A stretch of DNA of 32,038 bases from Acidobacteriota bacterium (GTDB lineage: Bacteria; Acidobacteriota; Terriglobia; Terriglobales; Acidobacteriaceae), in assembly GCA_019351975.1 (NCBI GenBank), contig JABBOG010000044.1, positions 1 to 32,038 of the forward strand, written 5' to 3'. This document shows positions 7,075-15,019 of this stretch, piece by piece. Within the stretch, counting starts at the first letter, position 1. Each line of letters begins with the position of its first letter. A model generated the notes under the pieces. That model was given only the letters and a program-made list of their open reading frames with translations. It had not been told where the DNA came from and did not search any database. A program made the translations under genes and the position numbers.

Positions 7075-8247
7075 CTATCGCTGCATCCCGGTGAGCCTCA
7101 ACAGCAGCGCCTCCCACCGCGCTCCATACTCATTCCACCCGCCCATCTCCTGCACCCGGCGCATCCCCGCAGCACCCATCGCACGCCCCACATCCGGCTG
7201 GTCCGCCAGCAGCTGCAGCTTGTCTCCAATCGCCCTCACGTCTCGTATCGGCACGATAAACCCTTCCACACCATCGGTATACAGATCATCCCCACCAGAG
7301 TTCGTTGAGCTGATGACGGGGCAGCCGCACGCCATCGCCTCCGCCTGCACCAGCGCTAGCCCCTCTTCGATCGAAGGCAAAACCATCACATGACTGCGGC
7401 TCATCAGGTCAATCAGCTCCGGCTGCGCGACCGGCCCTAAGAACTGCACATTCTCCAGCGGCAAGCGCTTCAAAACACCCTTTAAATTCTCTTGAACGTA
7501 TCCCGCAATCATTAAACGTTTCCTCGGATGTTTCACATTCGCAAAGGCTTGCAGCAGGTACGGAATGCCTTTACGCAGTCCCGGCGCACCTGCGAACAAC
7601 ACGTTAAATTCACCCTCAGCAGGCACTGCCGTCGGCCGGAAGTTCTCTAATCTCACCCCATACGGAATCGTAAAAACCTTCTCGGCAGGCACTCCCATCG
7701 CAACAAAAGATCGCGCCACAAAACGGGAAGGAACTGTTATCGCATCTGCTTTGTTATAGATAGCCTCCTCTCGAACCGTATCGCGCTCGTCGGAAACCGG
7801 CCGCGTCACCCCCCAGATCGCATATTCTTCTTCAACGATCTGCTGCTGGTACCGCTGATGCGTAGAACCTCGGTCGCAAATAAAAATTCCGCCCTCCCGC
7901 TGCACCCAGGCACCCGCAGACATGCTAGAACCAGAGATCCCGATCAGCGCATCCGGCCTTTCTTTCAACAACTTAAGTCGCTTCTCACACCATCGGTCAA
8001 AAGCCAGAGCATTGGCGTATCCGAGCTCATCCGAGAGCCAGCGCAGGTCGATCGGACTCCGCCCAACGGCATACTCCGCCACATGCAGCCAAGGGAACGT
8101 CTCCACCAATCCATGCTCCACACCCTCCCGCTGCAGCCGACGCCACGGAAAAGTCGAATAAACCCTCTCCAAATGGCCACGTTTCTCCAACTCTCGAGCC
8201 AAATTGAAGTGATGGAACACTCCAAACACCGTCTGAACAACACGCAT
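7075..8247 (-). CDS. GT4 family glycosyltransferase (first paralog)
   Basis: This 390-residue GT-B enzyme is a retaining sugar transferase using nucleotide sugars, for cell-surface glycans. The N-terminal domain has GVFHHFNLARELEKRG. A mid motif reads ISGSSMSAGAW, then CDRGSTHQRYQQQIVEEEY. The donor domain has FAGAPGLRKGIPYLLQAF and the EX7E motif in EEGLALVQAEAMACGCPV. The DRGSTH...EEEY block is typical of a GT4 subgroup also found in cyanobacteria. GGAG lies 11 nt before the ATG. The gene on the other side of thiS (8599-9741) is a clear relative. Acceptor and sugar cannot be told. Confidence 0.88.
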   Translation of the reverse strand: MRVVQTVFGVFHHFNLARELEKRGHLERVYSTFPWRRLQREGVEHGLVETFPWLHVAEYAVGRSPIDLRWLSDELGYANALAFDRWCEKRLKLLKERPDALIGISGSSMSAGAWVQREGGIFICDRGSTHQRYQQQIVEEEYAIWGVTRPVSDERDTVREEAIYNKADAITVPSRFVARSFVAMGVPAEKVFTIPYGVRLENFRPTAVPAEGEFNVLFAGAPGLRKGIPYLLQAFANVKHPRKRLMIAGYVQENLKGVLKRLPLENVQFLGPVAQPELIDLMSRSHVMVLPSIEEGLALVQAEAMACGCPVISSTNSGGDDLYTDGVEGFIVPIRDVRAIGDKLQLLADQPDVGRAMGAAGMRRVQEMGGWNEYGARWEALLLRLTGMQR

Positions 8248-8345
8248 AAAAGAACCGGCTCCAGCGTCACGTAGAAAAACAAGTCTACCAAAGCGCTGTA
8301 CGTGCCAGGCTCCGTCTCAATTGTCCTGCTGGTACGCTTAAACAT

Positions 8346-8579
8346 ATGTGCGCACCCCTGAACATTCATCTCAATGGTCAACCTCACGCCATCCCAGGAA
8401 CCGAAAAATCACTACAACCCGTTGATCTTGCTGGATTAGTCACGATCCTTGGCCTCAAAGAGGACCGCGTCGCCGTTGAACTGAATGGCAATATCGTCAC
8501 GCGCAGCGCTTGGGCTTCAACACAAGTTCTGGACGGGGACCGACTCGAGATTGTCCATTTTGTCGGTGGCGGTCGTTAG
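8346..8579 (+). CDS. thiS: sulfur carrier protein ThiS
   Basis: ThiS is adenylated by ThiF and thiocarboxylated at its C-terminal glycine, then donates sulfur to the thiazole synthase ThiG. The 77-residue beta-grasp protein reads MCAPLNIHLNGQPH near the start, has VAVELNGNIVTR in the middle, and ends DRLEIVHFVGGGR. The diagnostic end motif is present, but one Arg follows the glycines; most ThiS end on Gly. If the Arg is real, it would have to be removed before thiocarboxylate formation. No clear ribosome site is seen. thiF, thiG and thiC are not in the window. It sits alone between two minus-strand glycosyltransferases. Confidence 0.88.
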   Translation: MCAPLNIHLNGQPHAIPGTEKSLQPVDLAGLVTILGLKEDRVAVELNGNIVTRSAWASTQVLDGDRLEIVHFVGGGR

Positions 8580-8598
8580 TAAATGGCGCAAGATCCGT

Positions 8599-9741
8599 TC
8601 ATGAAGTTTGCGACATCCTGAAAAGGAGATCATCGATTCCTGCCTCATACCGTTCAACGACGCCATCTTTCTCCAGACGTTCTACAGCTAAGATCCCGGC
8701 CTCCCCCAGCCGCTCTCGAGTCTCTTTTGATTCATACAGATGCAGCACAGCTGCCTCGATCTGGTCTACGCTAAAGGCGTCGATCAAGAGAAAATCGCGC
8801 TCAGAAACCAGAAGCTCAGAAGCGCCACAATGTCGTGTAGCGATGGATGGAATCCCACTCCCGATAGCCTCAAACAGAGACATGCCGAAACCATCGTCCA
8901 CACTTGGAAGAATATAAGCATCGCAATCCGCATAGAAAGCACGTATATCTTCCATATATTCAATTACATGGATGTTAGACTGGCTCGTCACTAACTGTTT
9001 CAGGGTAGAAAATGCATAGATCTCATTACTCGTACGAATCTTCAGCTGGGCATCCGGCAGGGCCAGCCTCTTCCACGCCTCTAGTAAATAAAGATATCCC
9101 TTGCGCAGCGGACTACCCCCTATCACTCCTAAAACGAACGCGGAACCTGCTTGTTTTCTGTGTCTTCCAGTAATTCTGGCTCGCCCACAGAGTGGCGCCA
9201 AGATCATCTTTTTCCTCAGAGCCTCAGGGAAACTGCGTCTGCTGTAGTCAGATGGCGTAAGAATGAAGTCCGCAGCGTCATACTCTTCCACTTGCCGATC
9301 CAAAAACCACGAAGAGCTGCGCCGAAACCACCCGCCCGCTTTTCTGGCCTCCTCGACCAACATATCCTGCTGCACGCGTACGTCTGGACAAGCTCGGTCA
9401 AGTACAAAGACCGCACCCATCTTCTGAGCAGCCTTCCCGCTCACCAAACTTGAGCTTGAGGCTCCGAGAAACAGACCGCAGTCGCCCAGTGCCATTGCGA
9501 CTCCACGGTCGAAGAACGCCGAATCAAGCTCATCTAGAACGAGCGGCGTACGTGAGTGCGTCAGAGCGCTGAGCATCGCAACCGGAGCTGGAATCCAATG
9601 CGTCCGCATATCCGGGCCAAATCCTCGCATACGGTTCTTGGGTGTGGCCGTGTACATTGATACGTCGCAATCCCTCCTCAGAAATGAGTTCGCCGGGAGG
9701 CGATAGTGGGCCTGTCTACCCGTCGCGATCGCTACATGCAT
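8599..9741 (-). CDS. GT4 family glycosyltransferase (second paralog)
   Basis: This 380-residue GT-B protein begins MHVAIATGRQAHYRLP. GGGAG lies 7 nt before this ATG, which favours it over a start 57 bases upstream. It parallels the other GT4: GASSSSLVSGKAAQKMG then VLDRACPDVRVQQDMLVEE aligns with the ISGSS...DRGSTH...QQQIVEEE block, then GVIGGSPLRKGYLYLLEAWK and DDGFGMSLFEAIGSGIPSIA with the EX7E-like motif. The GSTH part of the signature is replaced by ACPD, so the enzymes have diverged and may use different acceptors or donors. It converges with thiS (19 bp between stops). Transcription probably starts in the 250-bp gap shared with the TonB receptor. Confidence 0.85.
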   Translation of the reverse strand: MHVAIATGRQAHYRLPANSFLRRDCDVSMYTATPKNRMRGFGPDMRTHWIPAPVAMLSALTHSRTPLVLDELDSAFFDRGVAMALGDCGLFLGASSSSLVSGKAAQKMGAVFVLDRACPDVRVQQDMLVEEARKAGGWFRRSSSWFLDRQVEEYDAADFILTPSDYSRRSFPEALRKKMILAPLCGRARITGRHRKQAGSAFVLGVIGGSPLRKGYLYLLEAWKRLALPDAQLKIRTSNEIYAFSTLKQLVTSQSNIHVIEYMEDIRAFYADCDAYILPSVDDGFGMSLFEAIGSGIPSIATRHCGASELLVSERDFLLIDAFSVDQIEAAVLHLYESKETRERLGEAGILAVERLEKDGVVERYEAGIDDLLFRMSQTS

Positions 9742-9988
9742 GGACAATCTCCCAACATCTACAGTGCGCCAACGTGCGCCCTCCGGCAAGAGTATCAAGC
9801 AGATAGCCAGTTGCCACCAAAACCCGCCTTCTGGCGACGCCTGCTCGCATAGAAGATTTACTCGCGCAACTTCGAGCGCTTCATCATCATTTCATGAATG
9901 AATCGTTACACTATGTAGAAACACCATGGACCGATAGCCTCTTAGGTTGATCGTTCAGATAGTTTGCTTGATTTTGGAGAGCCAGATA

Positions 9989-12900
9989 ATGAAACGAATT
10001 CTTGGGTTAGTGGCAGTGTGTGTTCTTGCCAATGTGATGCGAGCGCAATCTACCTCGCAGGGAGCAATTTCGGGAACAGTGGAAGACGCAACAAGCGCGG
10101 CGATTCCAGGCGCGACGATCACGATCCACAACAACGGAACGAATGCAGATCAGCACCTGACATCTGACGGAAGTGGATTCTTCAACGACCCTCTTGTAGA
10201 GCCCGGCGAGTACACGGTGACGGTTGCGGCCCCCAGCTTCGGAACCTCCGTCCAAAACAACGTCGTTGTGGATGTGGGTCACATGACGACGTTGATGCCC
10301 AGGCTGGCATCGGGAAGCACAGAGCAGATCGTGACGGTTTCGGCAGACCAAACGACGCTGAACTTTGAGAGCCCGGATATGTCCGATGTTCTGCCGAAGG
10401 CGGCGGTGGACAATATCCCGATCCAGAACAGGCGGTGGTCGGCGCTGGCCATGACAACGCCGGGCGTAGTGGCGGATGCAAGCGGGTTTGGCCTGGTGAG
10501 CGTGCGCGGTATGAGCACCCTGCTGAACAATGTAGAAATAGACGGCGCGGACGACAATCAGGCTTTCTTTTCTGAGGAGCGCGGACGGACGCGCGAGGGA
10601 TATTCGAGCTCCTCGAACACGATTCAGGAGTTCGAGGTGAACACGGGCGTGTACTCTGCGCAGTATGGCCGGGCCGCAGGCGGCGTCATCAACTCCGTGA
10701 CGCGCAGCGGAACCAACCAATTACATGGCGAGGCATACTTCAGCGATCTGGACCGCGGGTTTGGAGCGTATGATCCGGGTTCAGATGGGCCGACCGGACA
10801 GCCGATTAAGCCGCAAGATCTCCGCAAGATATACGGTGCATCCGTCGGTGGTGCGCTGCTCAAAGACAAGCTCTTCTGGTATTACACCTATGACCAGCTA
10901 ACCCATATCAATCCGGCGATTGCTCGGGCGAAGAGTTACGGCAGTGCGACGACGCCTGGAAGCTTTCTGGATCAACCGACGCTGACAGCCCCCGGCACCT
11001 GCAACGTCACGACTGGATACCTTACCGGCAGTGCGAATAGTGCGCAGCCGAACTACGACGCAAACTACGTCCTGGACAGCCAGGTTTGTACGATGGCTGC
11101 GAGATTAGGTCTGCCGTCGTATGCGGCTGCAGTGGCGCAGTATGATGCAGGGCTCGCTGCGCTTCAGACAGACCTTGGACTTGTGCCGCGCGCGGGCTAC
11201 CAGGAGATCAATACTCCGAAGCTGGATTATCAAATCGACGCGAAGAACCATTTGAGTTTGCTGTACAACCGTCTTCGCTGGGATGCTCCGGGAGACGTGC
11301 AGACGAATACGAGTGCGGACTACTCCGTGGACGCATTTGGTGAAGATTTTGTGAAGTTGGATTATGGCGTGGCGAAGCTATCCACGATCCTGGGTAAAAG
11401 CGTCACAAACGAAGTTTTGTATCAGTACAGTCGCGAATTGGATGACGAGAGCCAACAGCCCTACAGTCAGTACACACTCAACAATTTAGTGGCTCCGGGT
11501 GGAATCCTGCCATACAGTAACGCGCCCAGCGGAGGAACAATCCCATACGTGACGCTGGATTCCGCAATCGGTTTCAATCTCGGATCACCGTATTACTCGT
11601 ACCGAGGTGCATTCCCGGATGAGCGCAAGTGGCAGGTGGATGACATCCTGTACTGGAACATCGGAAATCAAACGATCCGCTTTGGAGCGGACGTGCTTCA
11701 TAATAATGATCTGGTAAATCAGCAGCCAAACTATTATGGCGTCTATAGCTACAGCACAATTCCGAACTACCTGACGGACTTGGCAACCAAGGGTGCGCAC
11801 GGAACATGCAATGCATCGGGAGCAGCTGCGACTGCCACCACGAGTGGCATTGGAACGTATGATTGCTACACATCTGCAACGCAGGACTTTGGCCAATCGA
11901 CGTTTGCCATCTCTACCCTGGACTACGCTGGCTTTGTGCAGGACAACTGGAAAGTGACGCCGCGTCTCACGCTCGAGCTTGGGCTGCGGTATGACGTAGA
12001 GACGCTGCCAGCGCCTTCGGCAAATCTGACGTCTGCTACAGGCACCTTTGTACCATACTCGGCGCTGAACAATCATCCAAGCGACAAGAACAACTTTGGT
12101 CCGCGTGCCGGATTCTCGCTCGACGTCTTCGGGAACGGCCAGACAGTTCTGCGCGGCGGCACGGGCATGTACTTCGGTCGCATCATCAATGGAACGATCG
12201 AGAGCGCGCTGTTTGGAACCGGCAGTCCGAACGGGCAGTATGCCCTCGCCAGCACGAAGCCCACTGCGTCCGGCGCACCACTGTTCCCCAATCCCTTTGC
12301 CGCAGGCTCAGGATCGAAGCCGTCGTCCATCTATATGGCTTCGAATCTGCAGAATCCGCAGGTCGATGAGTTTGACCTACAGGTGCAGCAGCAGATGGGC
12401 AAGGGAACTGTGATGCAGGTAAGCTATCTCGGAGCTTTGGGCCGTGAACTGCCAAACTTCCTGAACGTAAATCTCGCACCGCCTCAGGTTACGTCGACGA
12501 TCACGATTGGACAGACCGCCAGCGGAACAAAGAGTGGTCCCCTGCCTGTCGGGTCGCAATATGAAGTGCCAACATTTGGCAAGTGCACGGCCAGCGCAAC
12601 CTGTGCGAATCCGACCGGCTACTTAAACCCGAACTTCACGAACATCACGGAGTTCTTAAGCAACATCAACTCCAACTACAACGCGTTGGTATTCGAGATT
12701 CAGAACCATTCCATCCACGGATTCCAGTTCGATGCAAACTACACGTGGTCGCATGCTCTGGATTACAACCAAAACGCAAGCTCAACGGTAAGCGGGAGCA
12801 CTAACAACTGGCTGAACCCGTATGCATTGGCACGCCAGAACTACGGCACGTCGCAGTTCAATGTAGGCAACCGGTTTGTGGCATACGTCATCTATAACTT

Positions 12901-13399
12901 CCCGGAGACCTCTTCAGGCGGCCCGCTGAAATACCTCGTGAATGGGTGGAGCATCGACGACACATATCAGGTTCAGAATGGCCTTCCGTACTCAGCATTG
13001 ATCCAGACAGGCTATAACTCCAGCGCAGCGTTAAACAGCGGGTCTTGGAATGGTGTCAACGGGGTGTACTACATTCCGGTGATTGGCTTGAACACATATC
13101 AAGTACCCCGCGCGATGGTCGATGATATGCGCTTGCAAAAGCAGTTTACGATTCGCGAGCGGTACCATCTGCAACTCAACGCAGATATGTACAACGTGGC
13201 GAACCACCAGAACTTCAGCACGTCAGACATCAACCAAAATGCGTATACGTACACAGCAAGTGGAACCGGCGGAAGTACGCTGACCTATCTGCCAAATACG
13301 GGTCCGGGCGTCGGATTCGGATCGCACTCGACCTCAAACGACTCGGGCTTTCTGTATACACCGCGCGAGATCCAGATTCAAGCACGACTGGAGTTCTAA
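9989..13399 (+). CDS. Oar-like TonB-dependent outer membrane receptor
   Basis: This 1136-residue outer membrane protein has a signal peptide (MKRILGLVAVCVLANVMRAQ), an N-terminal carboxypeptidase-regulatory-like beta-sandwich at about 23-105 (ISGTVEDATSAAIPGATITI, then PGEYTVTV), a plug domain (SVRGMSTLLNNVEIDGADDN, then NTGVYSAQYGRAAGGVINSV) and a large beta-barrel ending REIQIQARLEF with the usual C-terminal Phe. Such receptors are greatly expanded in Acidobacteriota and are thought to import oligosaccharides or other large ligands; the ligand here is unknown. ATG 9989 has GGAGAG 8 nt upstream. No SusD-like partner or transporter is next to it. It converges with the DUF1501/DUF1800 unit. 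Confidence 0.93.
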   Translation: MKRILGLVAVCVLANVMRAQSTSQGAISGTVEDATSAAIPGATITIHNNGTNADQHLTSDGSGFFNDPLVEPGEYTVTVAAPSFGTSVQNNVVVDVGHMTTLMPRLASGSTEQIVTVSADQTTLNFESPDMSDVLPKAAVDNIPIQNRRWSALAMTTPGVVADASGFGLVSVRGMSTLLNNVEIDGADDNQAFFSEERGRTREGYSSSSNTIQEFEVNTGVYSAQYGRAAGGVINSVTRSGTNQLHGEAYFSDLDRGFGAYDPGSDGPTGQPIKPQDLRKIYGASVGGALLKDKLFWYYTYDQLTHINPAIARAKSYGSATTPGSFLDQPTLTAPGTCNVTTGYLTGSANSAQPNYDANYVLDSQVCTMAARLGLPSYAAAVAQYDAGLAALQTDLGLVPRAGYQEINTPKLDYQIDAKNHLSLLYNRLRWDAPGDVQTNTSADYSVDAFGEDFVKLDYGVAKLSTILGKSVTNEVLYQYSRELDDESQQPYSQYTLNNLVAPGGILPYSNAPSGGTIPYVTLDSAIGFNLGSPYYSYRGAFPDERKWQVDDILYWNIGNQTIRFGADVLHNNDLVNQQPNYYGVYSYSTIPNYLTDLATKGAHGTCNASGAAATATTSGIGTYDCYTSATQDFGQSTFAISTLDYAGFVQDNWKVTPRLTLELGLRYDVETLPAPSANLTSATGTFVPYSALNNHPSDKNNFGPRAGFSLDVFGNGQTVLRGGTGMYFGRIINGTIESALFGTGSPNGQYALASTKPTASGAPLFPNPFAAGSGSKPSSIYMASNLQNPQVDEFDLQVQQQMGKGTVMQVSYLGALGRELPNFLNVNLAPPQVTSTITIGQTASGTKSGPLPVGSQYEVPTFGKCTASATCANPTGYLNPNFTNITEFLSNINSNYNALVFEIQNHSIHGFQFDANYTWSHALDYNQNASSTVSGSTNNWLNPYALARQNYGTSQFNVGNRFVAYVIYNFPETSSGGPLKYLVNGWSIDDTYQVQNGLPYSALIQTGYNSSAALNSGSWNGVNGVYYIPVIGLNTYQVPRAMVDDMRLQKQFTIRERYHLQLNADMYNVANHQNFSTSDINQNAYTYTASGTGGSTLTYLPNTGPGVGFGSHSTSNDSGFLYTPREIQIQARLEF

Positions 13400-13723
13400 C
13401 ATCTTCCAACACCAAACTGCGTTAGGAGAATCTTTGCGGCTGCCGTAAGTGTTCTCCATGTATTGGGTCGAAGTAGCTGGGTGATCTGTCAAAGCCACCC
13501 GGCTACTTCGACCTCGGCTGTGCCGGTTACGTTGATCATCGCACGGCTCGCACATGTTACTGCATGAAGCAGAATCGAGCCTCAGGCTCCGTGCATGTTC
13601 CATGACAACTCCGGGATGGTGCCTTTACTTACAGTGACGAGAAATCATGGTCCGCTACCTGCTCGATCTATAAAACAATAGTGCATTGACATGTAAGCCA
13701 AGCCGAAATTCAGGAAAGCAGTC
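13400..13723. other. 324-bp non-coding region between convergent genes
   Basis: Between the stops of the TonB receptor and the DUF1501 gene there is no ORF with coding character. The main element is the 17-bp hairpin at 13467-13512. The rest is unremarkable sequence of mixed composition. Confidence 0.6.
13467..13512 (+). terminator. 17-bp hairpin after the TonB receptor gene
   Basis: Arms 13467-13483 and 13496-13512 pair over 17 bp with one G-U pair (outer part GTCGAAGTAGC with GCTACTTCGAC) around a 12-nt loop. No T-run follows on either strand, so it is either a terminator of a non-classical kind or an mRNA 3' stabiliser between convergent genes. Confidence 0.55.
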
Positions 13724-14989
13724 CTAAGAGAGAGGCGTGGGAAGATAATTCAGAAATCGCTGCGGATCAAGCTTGGCATTCGGAAAGACCCGGTTCATAT
13801 CCCTGGCACCAACATTCTTCCAAATAGCCTCTCCAAGCACCGTCCTGTAATCTGTACCGATTGCAAGATCTCGACCTTGGTACAGGTTTTCCGGTTCGAG
13901 GCCAGGCCACGGACCATAGACTTCGCCCCCCTTGACCTGCCCCCCTAGAAGAAACATCACATTCGCGTGCCCATGATCTGTCCCACCTGTTCCGTTCTGG
14001 TGGACAGTCCGTCCGAACTCCGACATCGTCACAACCGTCACATTTTCAGCGGAGGAGCCCATATCCTGCCAGAATGCGCCAATTCCTTGGGAAAGATCAC
14101 GCAGGCTGCGAGCCAGTTGGCCTTCTGCGCCCCCCTCGTTTACATGATGGTCCCAGCCGCCAATATCTGCGAATGCCACCTCTACGCCAAGATCTGCTTT
14201 GATCAACTGAGCGATCTGCTTCATGCTGTCTCCGAATGCGCTTCGAGGATACTGCGCCCCATTTGAAGGTCTGTATTGAGCAGGGTTTGTGGCCTTGAGC
14301 ATGCGAATTGCTTCGAATGTCTCCGTCGCCGTGCCATGGAAACGTGAGGAGCGATCTGCTGCATACATGCTGCGGAACGCGTCACTAACACGGGCCGCAT
14401 CTGGCTTGTGATCATCGACTCCGAAATCAGTCACATCTCCGATGGCAACCGTAGGAACTCTTCCACGCATCGTGAGTGCAATGCTCGATCCCACCGAAAC
14501 TGAGCGAAATGGCGAGGCAATTCGATGGTCTCGCTCGTCCTGCGCTTGTAGGGCGCGATTCATCCAACCGTCGGCAGTCGCTCTGTACCCAGGCGTGCCA
14601 GATTCCATGTAATCCTGAGCATCGAAGTGAGAGCGTGAGGGATCAGGCGACCCTGTAGCGTGGATGATTGCTAGCTCTTTACGATCCCAAAGGGGCTTCA
14701 GCTCCGACAATGCAGGATGAAGACCAAAAAATCCATCGAGATCCAGCACTTGACTCTGTGGAATTGCGATGCTCGTGCGGGCCTTATAGTAGTAGCTCTC
14801 TGCATGAGGAATAACGATATTGAGCCCATCTGCAGCACCACGCTGAAAGAGCACAACCATGACCTGTTTCTTTGCGCGAGGAGAGATTTCACTGGCATAG
14901 ACCGTCCGTTTCAAGAAACTGGGAATCGAGGCCGTCCCAATCAGTGCCATCGCGCCATCCCGCATCATTGCTCGTCTCGTGATTTCCAT
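13724..14989 (-). CDS. DUF1501 domain-containing exported protein
   Basis: This 421-residue protein has a twin-arginine-type signal (MEITRRAMMRDGAMALIG, then AS-rich) and the DUF1501 core: MVVLFQRGAADGLNIVIP, GLHPALSELKPLWD, DPSRSHFDAQDYMESGTPG, IGGWDHHVNEGG and VVTMSEFGRTVHQNGTGGTDHGHANVMFLLGG. DUF1501 is related to the alkaline phosphatase/sulfatase fold, and the Asp/His residues in DHH and TDHGH would suit metal binding. The role is not established. Tat export implies folding, perhaps with cofactor, before transport. The ATG at 14989 has GGAGGAG a few bases upstream. It follows the DUF1800 gene by 30 bp on the same strand, the standard pairing for these families. Confidence 0.9.
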   Translation of the reverse strand: MEITRRAMMRDGAMALIGTASIPSFLKRTVYASEISPRAKKQVMVVLFQRGAADGLNIVIPHAESYYYKARTSIAIPQSQVLDLDGFFGLHPALSELKPLWDRKELAIIHATGSPDPSRSHFDAQDYMESGTPGYRATADGWMNRALQAQDERDHRIASPFRSVSVGSSIALTMRGRVPTVAIGDVTDFGVDDHKPDAARVSDAFRSMYAADRSSRFHGTATETFEAIRMLKATNPAQYRPSNGAQYPRSAFGDSMKQIAQLIKADLGVEVAFADIGGWDHHVNEGGAEGQLARSLRDLSQGIGAFWQDMGSSAENVTVVTMSEFGRTVHQNGTGGTDHGHANVMFLLGGQVKGGEVYGPWPGLEPENLYQGRDLAIGTDYRTVLGEAIWKNVGARDMNRVFPNAKLDPQRFLNYLPTPLS

Positions 14990-15019
14990 TTTGCTCCTCC
15001 TCACGCCATCTGTGTTGTG

